Source of the DNA: a virus
Virus record (IMG/VR): IMGVR_UViG_3300042374_000765
Coordinates: 1-43,071 of that record
Direction: 5' to 3' (one strand)
DNA: 43,071 nt
Shown here one piece after another: positions 14,069 through 22,198 of the stretch (positions within the stretch are counted from its first letter, which is position 1; each line of letters starts with the position of its first letter). The notes beneath the pieces are model-generated. The model was not told the origin of the DNA. It did not search any database and saw only the letters and a list, made by a program, of their open reading frames with translations. The translations under genes were made by a program, and so were the position numbers.

Positions 14069-16486
14069 ATGGCTACCAAACACAAGCTGTTCCCATACCA
14101 AGAACAAGGCGTGGACTTTATGACCAAAGTTCACGGCGGGATCTTGCTCGCAGACGAGCAAGGTCTAGGAAAACAACAACCTTGGTACTCATTAGTAATG
14201 ACCGACAAGGGATGGGTTCCAATAGGCCACCTACGGATTGGAGATAAGGTCGTCGGATCAAACGGCGACTTTACCTCAGTCACGGGACATTTTCCGCAAG
14301 GCGTAAAAGAAGTCTACAGACTCACGTTTAGTGATGGCTCTACCTGTGAGGCGGGGCCGGAGCATTTGTGGGCAATGGACTACTGGAAAGGCGGAAAAGC
14401 AAAAACCAGAGTGGTCAAGACCACTCTGGAGTTCCTCGACGATCTCGAAACAACCAAGAAAACTTACTATCTTCCGCTGCTCACAAATCCTTTTGTGGGC
14501 GTACAGACGCAATCCGAGCTACCAGTAGATCCGTATTTCCTTGGGTGCTTGATAGCAAATGGAAGTTTGAGCGGTAGGCAGGTAGTGCTGACTGTGGGTA
14601 CAGTAGATTGGCCTTGTGTGCAACAGCGATTGTCTGGTGATGCGACCGCGACCGGGAATGTATTCCAAGGTAATGTCGAGACGCGAGGCACTATAACTCG
14701 CATAGGGTATAGAGTAGCACTAAGGGATTCCATAGAGCAACTCGAACTCAACCGCAAGAGCGCAGGTAAATTCATACCCAAAGAATACCTAGAAGCACCT
14801 ACAGAAGATCGAATAGCTCTTTTGCAAGGATTGATGGATTGTGACGGCAGCGTAAGCAAGACTCGCAACAGATTAACCTACTCTACGATTTCCCCTAAGT
14901 TGGGTAGAGATGTGGTGACCCTTGTTCAAAGTCTAGGCGGGGTGGCGACACTACACCAGTACGATAGGACACACGAAGGAAAACCAGTGGAGTTCTGCGT
15001 CTGTTTGCGACTTCCGGTAGGTATTCGGCCTTTCAACGCGATTCGCAAGGCCGGTAGGTATAACCCAGGTCCAAGGGCAGTGCCTACTAGAAGGCTGGTT
15101 AAAATCGAACGCTTAGGGACACCAGAGCCTTCGTATTGCATCAGCGTGGCCGCTGAGGACAAGCTGTATGTGACAGATCAGTACATACTGACGCACAACA
15201 CCGCACAAGTCGCGACTTTGGCTGCTCGCCAAAGTCTCTGGCCCCTATTGATCGTCTGCCCAGCTTCCCTAAAGGGAAACTGGCAGCGCGAACTCAAAAT
15301 GTGGGCTGATGCCGACTCGCTGGTCGTCGAGGGCAAGTCGCTTGCGACTCTGCCCGACGAACTGCCCAAGGCGGTAATTGTCAACTACGACATCCTCTAC
15401 GACCAGCGGCCATTGCTTGGCCGCTATCAGTGGAAGTGCATCGCCTTCGACGAAGTACACAACCTCAGCAACCGAGCCAGCAAGCGGACCAAGGCGGCTA
15501 AGTACCTTAGCCGCCTGACGACCAAGGTGATCGGAATGTCAGGCACGCCGGTGATGAACCGGCCTGCCGACTTCTGGCCGATTTTGAACATCATCCGACC
15601 GGAACTGTTCCCCGCTTGGCAGGCTTACGCGACTCGCTACTGCGAGCCTCGTAAGACACGTTGGGGATGGGAACACAAGGGCGCGACCAACTTGGGGGAA
15701 CTCCATGAGAAGATCAAGCCGTTCATGCTCAGGAGACTCAAGGAGGACGTACTCGACCTCCCCGAGAAGAAGATGATCGTCGTCCCGTTGCACTTGGACG
15801 ACCGAAGCGACCTCGACGCCGCTGAGGCCGACTTCATGGGATGGCTGGCTCAGAACAGCAAGTACGGGAGCGTCACCAGCGCGCAGAAAGCCGAAGCCGT
15901 TACACGGCTCGGCATTCTGCTCAGGCTTACGAGCCGACTCAAAGCTCGCGCCGTGGTGGATTGGTCACGGAAGTTCTTCCGTGACAATCCTAAAGAGAAG
16001 TTGATCCTTTTTGCGGTGCATACGCAAATGGTGGACGTTCTCAAGCGTAGAATCTTGCCGGAGGAGAACGTCGTCGTCATCGACGGCTCGACTCCGACGA
16101 AGAAACGACAGGGCATTGTGGATCGGTTCCAGACCGATCCACAATGCAGACTTTTGGTTGGGAACATCAAGGCAGCGGGGGTCGGCTTGACGCTTACAGC
16201 GGCAAGCACGATTGCCAACGCCGAGATGTGGTGGACACCTGCGGTGATGGCCCAAGGGGCAGATCGCGTTCACCGAATCGGCCAGAAGGAAACCTGCGAC
16301 ATTTACTACCTCGTCGTGCCAGATACGGTCGAAGAACGTATATGCAGGGCGATTCAGACCAAGCAACAGGTTGCGAACAGCATCGTCGATGGCCGACAGG
16401 CCGCGACGATGCCTGTGTTGGATTTACTTTTATCAGAAACAGGAGGACTACTCAGTGGCAAGCGACCCCACAAAACTAAGCACTAG
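14069..16486 (+). CDS. SNF2-family DEAD/H helicase interrupted by an intein, 805 aa precursor
   Basis: The precursor has N-extein residues 1-35, an intein at 36-377 and a C-extein at 378-805. Spliced, the ATPase (about 463 aa) reads DEQGLGK-TAQVA across the junction, the usual SNF2 Walker A. Further motifs are DEVH (motif II), MSGTPVMNRP (motif III) and GADRVHRIGQ (motif VI). SNF2 proteins are dsDNA translocases; phage versions are linked to replication, recombination or anti-defence roles. The intein sits exactly between the P-loop Lys and Thr, so unspliced protein cannot bind ATP. A 15-bp-arm hairpin occurs at 16113-16127/16133-16147. Confidence 0.9.
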   Translation: MATKHKLFPYQEQGVDFMTKVHGGILLADEQGLGKQQPWYSLVMTDKGWVPIGHLRIGDKVVGSNGDFTSVTGHFPQGVKEVYRLTFSDGSTCEAGPEHLWAMDYWKGGKAKTRVVKTTLEFLDDLETTKKTYYLPLLTNPFVGVQTQSELPVDPYFLGCLIANGSLSGRQVVLTVGTVDWPCVQQRLSGDATATGNVFQGNVETRGTITRIGYRVALRDSIEQLELNRKSAGKFIPKEYLEAPTEDRIALLQGLMDCDGSVSKTRNRLTYSTISPKLGRDVVTLVQSLGGVATLHQYDRTHEGKPVEFCVCLRLPVGIRPFNAIRKAGRYNPGPRAVPTRRLVKIERLGTPEPSYCISVAAEDKLYVTDQYILTHNTAQVATLAARQSLWPLLIVCPASLKGNWQRELKMWADADSLVVEGKSLATLPDELPKAVIVNYDILYDQRPLLGRYQWKCIAFDEVHNLSNRASKRTKAAKYLSRLTTKVIGMSGTPVMNRPADFWPILNIIRPELFPAWQAYATRYCEPRKTRWGWEHKGATNLGELHEKIKPFMLRRLKEDVLDLPEKKMIVVPLHLDDRSDLDAAEADFMGWLAQNSKYGSVTSAQKAEAVTRLGILLRLTSRLKARAVVDWSRKFFRDNPKEKLILFAVHTQMVDVLKRRILPEENVVVIDGSTPTKKRQGIVDRFQTDPQCRLLVGNIKAAGVGLTLTAASTIANAEMWWTPAVMAQGADRVHRIGQKETCDIYYLVVPDTVEERICRAIQTKQQVANSIVDGRQAATMPVLDLLLSETGGLLSGKRPHKTKH
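14174..15199 (+). mobile_element. Class 3 intein with LAGLIDADG endonuclease, 342 aa
   Basis: The element begins with Gln rather than Cys, Ser or Ala and ends THN before an extein Thr. The class 3 WCT triad is present: Trp (HLW, intein residue 66), Cys (YCIS, residue 322) and Thr just before the terminal His-Asn (residue 340). Class 3 inteins start splicing from the internal Cys. Two LAGLIDADG motifs (FLGCLIANGS and LLQGLMDCDG) indicate a homing endonuclease. The segment is almost free of the hairpins that fill both exteins. Confidence 0.85.
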
Positions 16487-16742
16487 GGCTTTGACCGTGA
16501 ACCCACTGCCTGAGCAGTTGGTCACGGGGATCAAGACGCTGGCAATCCAACTGGATTGCACAGTCGAGGATCTTATGGCGGTGGTACTGCAAAGAGCTTT
16601 GGACGAAGGCCAAAAGCTCTTTGTGCCGGTGCAACGCCTCAAGAAAGCCAGGAAACAGGAAATCGAGGATCGCAGGAAACTGCGATCTTCGTTGGAACAA
16701 CTACAACCGAAACTCAAACAATTGGAAGCTCAAAATGGGTAA
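16455..16742 (+). CDS. Hypothetical protein, possible ribbon-helix-helix with coiled-coil tail, 95 aa
   Basis: GTG 16455 has AGGAGG eight bases upstream and overlaps the helicase 3' end by 32 bases. The pattern NPLPEQLVTGIKTLAIQL...VEDLMAVVLQRALDEG resembles small ribbon-helix-helix regulators; the rest is a Lys/Glu/Gln-rich helix. It could bind DNA. Identification is weak. Confidence 0.55.
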   Translation: MASDPTKLSTRALTVNPLPEQLVTGIKTLAIQLDCTVEDLMAVVLQRALDEGQKLFVPVQRLKKARKQEIEDRRKLRSSLEQLQPKLKQLEAQNG

Positions 16743-17190
16743 CACCGTCGACCAAGAATACGAAGATTTCGTCAAAACGCGAGTCAAAGATCCGACAGTC
16801 ATTGCAGATAGCATTCATCGCAACCCTCGAACTGCGGGACTACTCCACGCTGTGTTGGGCATCTCCGGAGAAGCCGGAGAGCTTGTGGATGCGGTGAAGA
16901 AAGCCGTCATCTACGAGAAAGGACTAGACATCCAAAACGTCATCGAGGAACTCGGGGACTTGGAGTTCTACATGGAGATGCTGCGTCAGGAGATTGGAGT
17001 TCCCCGAGACGTAATCGTATACTACAACATCCTCAAGCTCAAAAAGAGATACCCCGACACGTACACCGACCAGCACGCGATTGAACGCAAGGACAAGACC
17101 GATGCCACTGATTATACGCCGGTGCTTACCCAAAGATTCACCATCGGCAAGTTTGAACGCAAGGACAAAACCGATGCCACTGATTCCTGA
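16735..17190 (+). CDS. MazG-like nucleotide pyrophosphohydrolase, 151 aa
   Basis: LHAVLGISGEAGELVDAVKKA followed by IEELGDLEFYMEML gives the EExxE/ExxD-type metal-binding helices of the all-alpha NTP pyrophosphatase superfamily. Phage enzymes may cleave dUTP, noncanonical dNTPs or (p)ppGpp-related substrates. The last 30 residues repeat the peptide ERKDKTDATD because of a DNA duplication. The ATG overlaps the previous stop. Confidence 0.8.
   Translation: MGNTVDQEYEDFVKTRVKDPTVIADSIHRNPRTAGLLHAVLGISGEAGELVDAVKKAVIYEKGLDIQNVIEELGDLEFYMEMLRQEIGVPRDVIVYYNILKLKKRYPDTYTDQHAIERKDKTDATDYTPVLTQRFTIGKFERKDKTDATDS
17081..17185 (+). repeat. 33-bp direct repeat at the mazG/next-gene junction
   Basis: 17081-17113 and 17153-17185 are identical except for one base (72-bp period). 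Each copy encodes ERKDKTDATD in the mazG frame and also contains ATGCCACTGATT, so the start codon region of the following gene is duplicated. The downstream copy is probably the used start. Confidence 0.9.
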
Positions 17191-17779
17191 ACCCGACCAA
17201 CCGAAAACCGAGTCTCCTGCTGTCCGGCTTCGCCGGAAGCATATCAAGGTCAGCGGGGGCCAGAACAGTTCGTTGAAGGACTTCAACGAACTGCTCAAGG
17301 CGCACAGCTACGCCGACATCGACAAGATGTTGACGTGGCTGCGAAAGCAGCCCGAGTCGGTCAAGAACATCACCAGTGCTTTGTTCCGGCATTCGTTCAA
17401 GGAATTGCTGTCTCGGCAAAAGAATGCGCTGGACGACTACCCGATCACCGAGACGGCCCAGGAAGTCCTGGGCCGCCTGGAGAACACAATCGGCCTAGAG
17501 TACATCCAGCATTGCATGGACACCTACACCGCTTTTGTTTCATATCTGAAACAAAAGACGGGGGTGGCCGAGACGCTAGTGACTCACTTGCCTCCGGCAA
17601 GTGAGTTCGCATTCCTGTGGTTCGAGAGGATTTGCAGAACCTACTCGGAGAAGTTCCGCAAGTTCGAGGTCAACCACCCGAAGTTTCAGCAATTCCTGCA
17701 TGGAATTGCTAAGAGCCAAGGGGAGACGCTATCCTTTGTTCGACTGATGAACGAGTACAATGAAAAGACCAATGTGTAG
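17174..17779 (+). CDS. Hypothetical protein in the replication cluster, 201 aa
   Basis: ATG 17174 lies in the second copy of the 33-bp repeat, with AAGGA upstream. The product is a mostly helical, basic-to-neutral protein with no recognised motif (IGLEYIQHCMDTYTAFVSYL in the centre). Its place between MazG and primase suggests a replication-linked job, but this is inference. Confidence 0.6.
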   Translation: MPLIPEPDQPKTESPAVRLRRKHIKVSGGQNSSLKDFNELLKAHSYADIDKMLTWLRKQPESVKNITSALFRHSFKELLSRQKNALDDYPITETAQEVLGRLENTIGLEYIQHCMDTYTAFVSYLKQKTGVAETLVTHLPPASEFAFLWFERICRTYSEKFRKFEVNHPKFQQFLHGIAKSQGETLSFVRLMNEYNEKTNV

Positions 17780-18002
17780 CTTCTGTGGGAATCCACTGAC
17801 GGCGACGATTCCTGTTGCGTTTGCGGACCCTCGCCCGTGTTTTAGGTGCAATACGTGCAATGTGCGAATTGTGGTTACCAATCAATCGTACCTAAAAGAT
17901 GACCTTCGAGCGTACTATTGGCAACTGGTACGCGAGGGCGGATTACTGAAACAAGAGTGGCCGGAACCCAATGACACCCACGGATCTGCTCCAAAGGCAT
18001 AA
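17760..18002 (+). CDS. Zinc-ribbon protein, 80 aa
   Basis: CSFCGNP and CFRCNTCNV form a four-cysteine zinc ribbon in the N-terminal half; the rest is a charged helix. It overlaps both neighbours (20 and 32 bases). It may act with the primase directly downstream. Confidence 0.6.
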   Translation: MKRPMCSFCGNPLTATIPVAFADPRPCFRCNTCNVRIVVTNQSYLKDDLRAYYWQLVREGGLLKQEWPEPNDTHGSAPKA

Positions 18003-18837
18003 CATACCGGTCGCAGACCCAGACGATACGCACTATCGTCTGGGCTGGACCAACACCAAGTGTCCCTTCTGCCACGGGCAGAAGAACCACTTGGGGATCA
18101 AAAACGATTTCTCTCGCGCAAACTGCTACAAGTGTGGGAAGAAAGACGTTCTTCACACACTTCGCATTCTGACCAAGGAAAACCTAGATGCCCTCAAACA
18201 TCTCCGAGCCTTCGCTACACCGGATATTAGCAGCAGCCTTGCCCGGTATGGACAGTACACACCCCCTCCGGGCCTTATGGCCCTTAGTCAACGAGATCGA
18301 GCGTATTTGCTCAACCGGGGACTGGACGCTGATCGAATTACAGAGCGATATGCCCTTAGGTCAATCGGCCCTTTCACGGGATTACCCAAGGGAATTTTCA
18401 TTCCGATTACGTTTAACGGCAGACCCGTCTCTTGGACCATCCGGTTCCGAGACGCCGTAGATGGGCAGCGGTACAAGACCGCTGCTGACAGCCAGAAAAG
18501 TATGTCCGAAAAGGAGATACTTTTCGGGGCAGAAACTTGTACCAATACGATCATTGTGGTAGAAGGGTTCTTTGATAAGGCGAACATCGGAGATGGAGCC
18601 GTTTGCACCTTCGGTCTTGCGTACACGCAAGAGCAGGTTAGACTGATGGCAGGTTACCCTCGTAGGATAATCTGCTTCGACAATTCGTCGGACGCACAGC
18701 GAGTCGCTTCGCGACTCGCTGGCGACTTGGCAGTGTTTCCAGGGGAAACACTGCAAGTGACTCTGGACGCAGACGACCCAGGGTCGGCAAGTCCAGAGGA
18801 AGTACAGGAACTCAGAAAATTTGCGGGGCTAGAATAA
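17971..18837 (+). CDS. DnaG-type primase with zinc finger and Toprim domain, 288 aa
   Basis: A zinc finger (CPFC at 31-34 and CYKC at 52-55) leads into a Toprim core with VVEGFFD (catalytic Glu 198) and FDNSSDAQ (236-242). The order matches phage primases that make RNA primers for DNA synthesis. It is much shorter than cellular DnaG and has no helicase-binding C-terminus; the DnaB-like helicase is encoded separately at 20050. Confidence 0.85.
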   Translation: MTPTDLLQRHNIPVADPDDTHYRLGWTNTKCPFCHGQKNHLGIKNDFSRANCYKCGKKDVLHTLRILTKENLDALKHLRAFATPDISSSLARYGQYTPPPGLMALSQRDRAYLLNRGLDADRITERYALRSIGPFTGLPKGIFIPITFNGRPVSWTIRFRDAVDGQRYKTAADSQKSMSEKEILFGAETCTNTIIVVEGFFDKANIGDGAVCTFGLAYTQEQVRLMAGYPRRIICFDNSSDAQRVASRLAGDLAVFPGETLQVTLDADDPGSASPEEVQELRKFAGLE

Positions 18838-19589
18838 TGAGTGGAAAAAAGATCGAAGCATTTTGGGTCAACGCAACGGCTTTCGAAGTTGCGCGGGTGA
18901 TGAAGGGCGAAACGGTAGAGGCTAGGTTCAGGGACTTTGAAAAAGACGAATGGAAAATAGCGGTGCTTTCTGGGTGGAGCAAGTTCAACGAGCGAGATAG
19001 GCTCCCATGGGCGACATGCGGAGGGCTTTGCTATATGTACTGCCAAGTCTACCGCGAACCCTCCTGGTACGCCGACAAGCCCGATCCTGGGCCGGGGTAC
19101 AGGTTGCTTGAGAAGTTTCCCGATGAGGAACCGCAATTGGGCGATTCTGTCTTTTGCCCAGGCTCGGAGATTTGGCTTGAGCTAGAGGCCCCATTCGAGC
19201 CAGGGCAGCGGCATGGCCTTTGGTATCGCCGCCGCATCGAAGCGGTGGAAGATCCAGCAGGCGATTGGGAGCCAACCGACGAAGAATTCCAATATGCGCA
19301 GGATCTCTGTCGTGTTCCTAAGGGTATCTGCCGAGTTCCTGTACCCATGCGATCATACGACCCTACCGAACTCAAGGGACTCAAGATACCACAGGCCGAT
19401 GGGGATTTTCGCAAATTCGTAGACAAGGCCAAAGCAGGTGAACTATCGTCCACCTGCTCCTTCGTTTGGGAAGGCCCCCGAGTTAAGGTAGGCGACCGAA
19501 TCCAGCACCCTAACGGGTGCTGGCTCGAAATCACCGAAAGCGGCTTCAAGATTGAAGCCGCCCTCAACACCATTGAATTTACGAGGTAG
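18837..19589 (+). CDS. Hypothetical protein sharing the 10101-gene domain, 250 aa
   Basis: Residues about 20-65 (GETVEARFRDFEKDEWKIAV ... YCQVYREPS) resemble the repeated module of the protein at 10101 (CEVRDYEKERWTLGI ... CRIKV). A WEPTDEEF segment in the middle and VGDRIQHPNGCWLEI near the end add small beta-barrel character. No enzyme motif. The start overlaps the primase stop by one base. Confidence 0.6.
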   Translation: MSGKKIEAFWVNATAFEVARVMKGETVEARFRDFEKDEWKIAVLSGWSKFNERDRLPWATCGGLCYMYCQVYREPSWYADKPDPGPGYRLLEKFPDEEPQLGDSVFCPGSEIWLELEAPFEPGQRHGLWYRRRIEAVEDPAGDWEPTDEEFQYAQDLCRVPKGICRVPVPMRSYDPTELKGLKIPQADGDFRKFVDKAKAGELSSTCSFVWEGPRVKVGDRIQHPNGCWLEITESGFKIEAALNTIEFTR

Positions 19590-19591
19590 CC

Positions 19592-19876
19592 ATGTACTCA
19601 CTATTTCTGTTCATTCTATTGTACGCACTTCTTCAAGACTACTCGTTCACGCCAAAACAAGTCATCTTGTTTTGGTCGAACCGAGCCTGCAACATGGTTG
19701 GGTTGGCGTGGGGGTTTGCTGTCAACGTGGATCAAATAAATCGCGGGAACCCTTACGGATGGACAGGCTTCGCCGCCGCTTGTGTCCTTGTGGTGTTACT
19801 AGCCTACGTAGTCTTAGGTGCATTAGATGAATATAAAGCACTACGAGAAGAACGAACCGAGAGGGAGGGGCCATGA
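19592..19876 (+). CDS. Membrane protein, 94 aa
   Basis: Hydrophobic segments at the N-terminus (LFLFILLYALL), in the middle and near residue 65 (AAACVLVVLLAYVVLGAL) suggest two or three membrane passes, with a charged C-terminal tail. ATGA overlap with the next gene. Unknown function. Confidence 0.6.
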   Translation: MYSLFLFILLYALLQDYSFTPKQVILFWSNRACNMVGLAWGFAVNVDQINRGNPYGWTGFAAACVLVVLLAYVVLGALDEYKALREERTEREGP

Positions 19877-20037
19877 GCAGCGAACCCTACGACAGCGACG
19901 AAAGCCAACTTGACCGGATCGAGCGGAAGATCGATAGGCTCGACGGATCGTACTTGGCTACGCTTGTCCTTGCGGCACTTTTTACGACGGCAATTTTTGT
20001 CTTGGTCGAAATCGTCGCGACTAGGTGGAAGTTTTAG
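19873..20037 (+). CDS. Small single-span membrane protein, 54 aa
   Basis: An acidic, heptad-like N-terminal half (ESQLDRIERKIDRLD) leads to a transmembrane helix (LATLVLAALFTTAIFVLVEI) and a short basic end. ATG 19873 overlaps the upstream TGA. It matches the style of the membrane proteins at 5-7 kb. Confidence 0.6.
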   Translation: MSSEPYDSDESQLDRIERKIDRLDGSYLATLVLAALFTTAIFVLVEIVATRWKF

Positions 20038-20049
20038 AAAGGCGTGGCG

Positions 20050-21429
20050 ATGAAAGTAGTCAGACACGACGGCAGCGACGAGCGGCACGCAGTGTGCGCG
20101 CTCGTCCACTCCACCGAAGTCCTCGCGGCGGTTTCCGCCGCTTGGGACACCGAATCCTTCGCGAGCAAGTATGCCAACATACTTGCTCGTTGGTGTGTTG
20201 ACCACTTCGTCAAGTACGGTGATGCCCCCGGAATCGGGGGCATCACCGCCAAGTTCGATACGTGGAAGGACATCGCCGATTCGACGATTGTGGACACGAT
20301 GGCAGACTGGCTAGCCAGTCTGCCTGCAACGTCGGACATGACTCCCGACTACGCCGTCGACCTGATCCGCAACATCGTCCAGCGCAACAGCATCAAGCGT
20401 CTCGGCAATGCGCTGACCAACCTTGCCGAAACCGGCAAGGTTGAGGACGCCCTGAACATTCAGGCCCAGTGGAAACGACCGAAGATCGGCCAAGAGGAAT
20501 CCGGAGTATTCCCATTGGCCGATTTGTCCGTGGTCGAACGAGCGTTCGACCAGTCCACCAAGAAGCCTCTGATCGAATTCCCCGGCGCGCTTGGGGAATT
20601 CTTTGGCGATGTCATGTCCGCCGATTCATTCGTATCCTTACTGGCCCCCGAAAAGACTGGGAAAACCACAGTCCTGATGGACTTGGCATGGCGAGCGGTG
20701 GCCCAAGGGAGAAGAACTGCGTTCTTCTCCTGCGGGGACATGAGCCAAGATCAGGTCATCTTGCGACTACTCCCGAGGCTGTGTAAGCGACCGCTCAAAG
20801 GCGGTCGCTTTATGATCCCTACGGAATTGGCATACGAGAACAAAGAGCCGAAGATCGTAAGGGAGCCGAAATCGGCTCCCCCAGTCACGAAGGAGGACGC
20901 CGTCAAGGCGTTCGCCTCGTCGGCTGGGGCCGATCCGAAGCGATTTAGGCTCTTGACGCACCCTGCCGGTACGATCACCGCCAAAGACATTTCCAACCAA
21001 GTCAACAGGTGGGCCGACGAAGGTTGGGTTCCCGAGGTCATCGTCATCGACTATGCTGACATCCTCGGAGCCCCGATAGGGCTCCGAGAGAAGATTGAGC
21101 AAATCGACCACACATGGCGCGAGCTTCGCGCCATGTCGACTCGAATGCGATGTTTGGTGCTGACTGCATCGCAGTCAGACACCGAGGGGTATACCACATG
21201 GCTCCTGACGAAGAAGAACTTCTCAGACTCCAAGACCAAGGTGGCACACGTCACCGCGATGATCGGCTTGAACATGACCGAATCCGAGAGGCGGCAGAAC
21301 ATCTGCCGCTACAATTACGTTGCACTCCGCGAAGCGGAGTTCATGCAAGACAAACCGGCCTACGTTGCCGTGGCCGGTTGTACCCGAGTTGGCAGACCTA
21401 GCCTGATTTCGTGTTGGCCCAATGACTAG
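20050..21429 (+). CDS. DnaB-like replicative helicase, 459 aa
   Basis: A helical N-terminal domain precedes a RecA-fold core with Walker A APEKTGKTT (199-207), SCGDMSQDQV after strand 2, and Walker B IVIDYADIL (331 onward). This order matches DnaB-family hexameric helicases that unwind the fork ahead of the polymerase. ATG 20050 is preferred to GTG 20044 because AAAGG is then correctly spaced. The gene is packed with hairpins, including 13-bp arms at 20218-20230/20235-20247. Confidence 0.85.
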   Translation: MKVVRHDGSDERHAVCALVHSTEVLAAVSAAWDTESFASKYANILARWCVDHFVKYGDAPGIGGITAKFDTWKDIADSTIVDTMADWLASLPATSDMTPDYAVDLIRNIVQRNSIKRLGNALTNLAETGKVEDALNIQAQWKRPKIGQEESGVFPLADLSVVERAFDQSTKKPLIEFPGALGEFFGDVMSADSFVSLLAPEKTGKTTVLMDLAWRAVAQGRRTAFFSCGDMSQDQVILRLLPRLCKRPLKGGRFMIPTELAYENKEPKIVREPKSAPPVTKEDAVKAFASSAGADPKRFRLLTHPAGTITAKDISNQVNRWADEGWVPEVIVIDYADILGAPIGLREKIEQIDHTWRELRAMSTRMRCLVLTASQSDTEGYTTWLLTKKNFSDSKTKVAHVTAMIGLNMTESERRQNICRYNYVALREAEFMQDKPAYVAVAGCTRVGRPSLISCWPND

Positions 21430-22198
21430 CTCCTCCCGTCGCTACCCAATCGACCAAGTGGTCGAACCGAAGCTCGAAGCCCTCCGCTGGTTCGTTCTAT
21501 GCGTGGAATTGGGCAGTGCCCAAGCAGCCAGCAAGAAGCTCAAGATGGGCAACACCGCGATCATTCCCAACAGCAACCGCAAGATGGAATCCATCTTGCA
21601 GGTCAAGTTGTTCGACTCCTACCGCAAGCCCACGCCTGACGGCATGGTCTTGTACAAGCACGCCAAGAAGGTGCTTGCGGCCCACCGCAAGCTCCTGCGA
21701 GAAATGAAGAAGCTAGGCAACGCCCACAAGGTCCGGCCACAGGTGGCCGTCCATGTGGAGCGATGGCTGAGCATCGTTACCCCGAATCTGAGCGATCTTC
21801 TGTCCGACAAGTATCAGATCACCAAGGTGGTCTGCTACGACAGTTTCAGCGATTGGCTCGCTACGCGAGCCAAGCCGGGACACGACGTATTCGTCTCGGC
21901 CAGTCCCAACGCTGAGGGGGAAGTCATCCAAGCATTGCCTGTGGTTCTGTTCGGAACAGATCCGAACAGAATCATGGCAGGGGATTGGTTGGGCTGGGAA
22001 TCGTACTCCGAGGAACAGGTTGCAACCTTGGCAAACCCTGTCGAAATGGCGTATGCCATTTCGACAGGTATCGGATCGGGCTACATGCCTGCTGAATGGA
22101 TTCCCTGCGAATTAGCAGGGAATCTGCCTATTCTGGAACAAAATACCGGAAAATTGGTCAAGGTGACCGCCTTTAGGCGGTCACCGGACGTAGAATAA
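21422..22198 (+). CDS. LysR-type HTH protein, 258 aa
   Basis: LEALRWFVLCVELGSAQAASKK and the following KMESILQVKLFDSYRKPTPDGMVLYKHAKKVL match the LysR winged helix-turn-helix (FVxVxExGSxxxAAxxL ... LExxLGxxLFxRxxxxxxxTxxG). The rest may be a diverged effector domain. LysR regulators are abundant in bacteria but unusual in phages. It overlaps the helicase end by eight bases. Its last 59 bases are duplicated downstream at 22497-22555. Confidence 0.75.
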   Translation: MTSSSRRYPIDQVVEPKLEALRWFVLCVELGSAQAASKKLKMGNTAIIPNSNRKMESILQVKLFDSYRKPTPDGMVLYKHAKKVLAAHRKLLREMKKLGNAHKVRPQVAVHVERWLSIVTPNLSDLLSDKYQITKVVCYDSFSDWLATRAKPGHDVFVSASPNAEGEVIQALPVVLFGTDPNRIMAGDWLGWESYSEEQVATLANPVEMAYAISTGIGSGYMPAEWIPCELAGNLPILEQNTGKLVKVTAFRRSPDVE

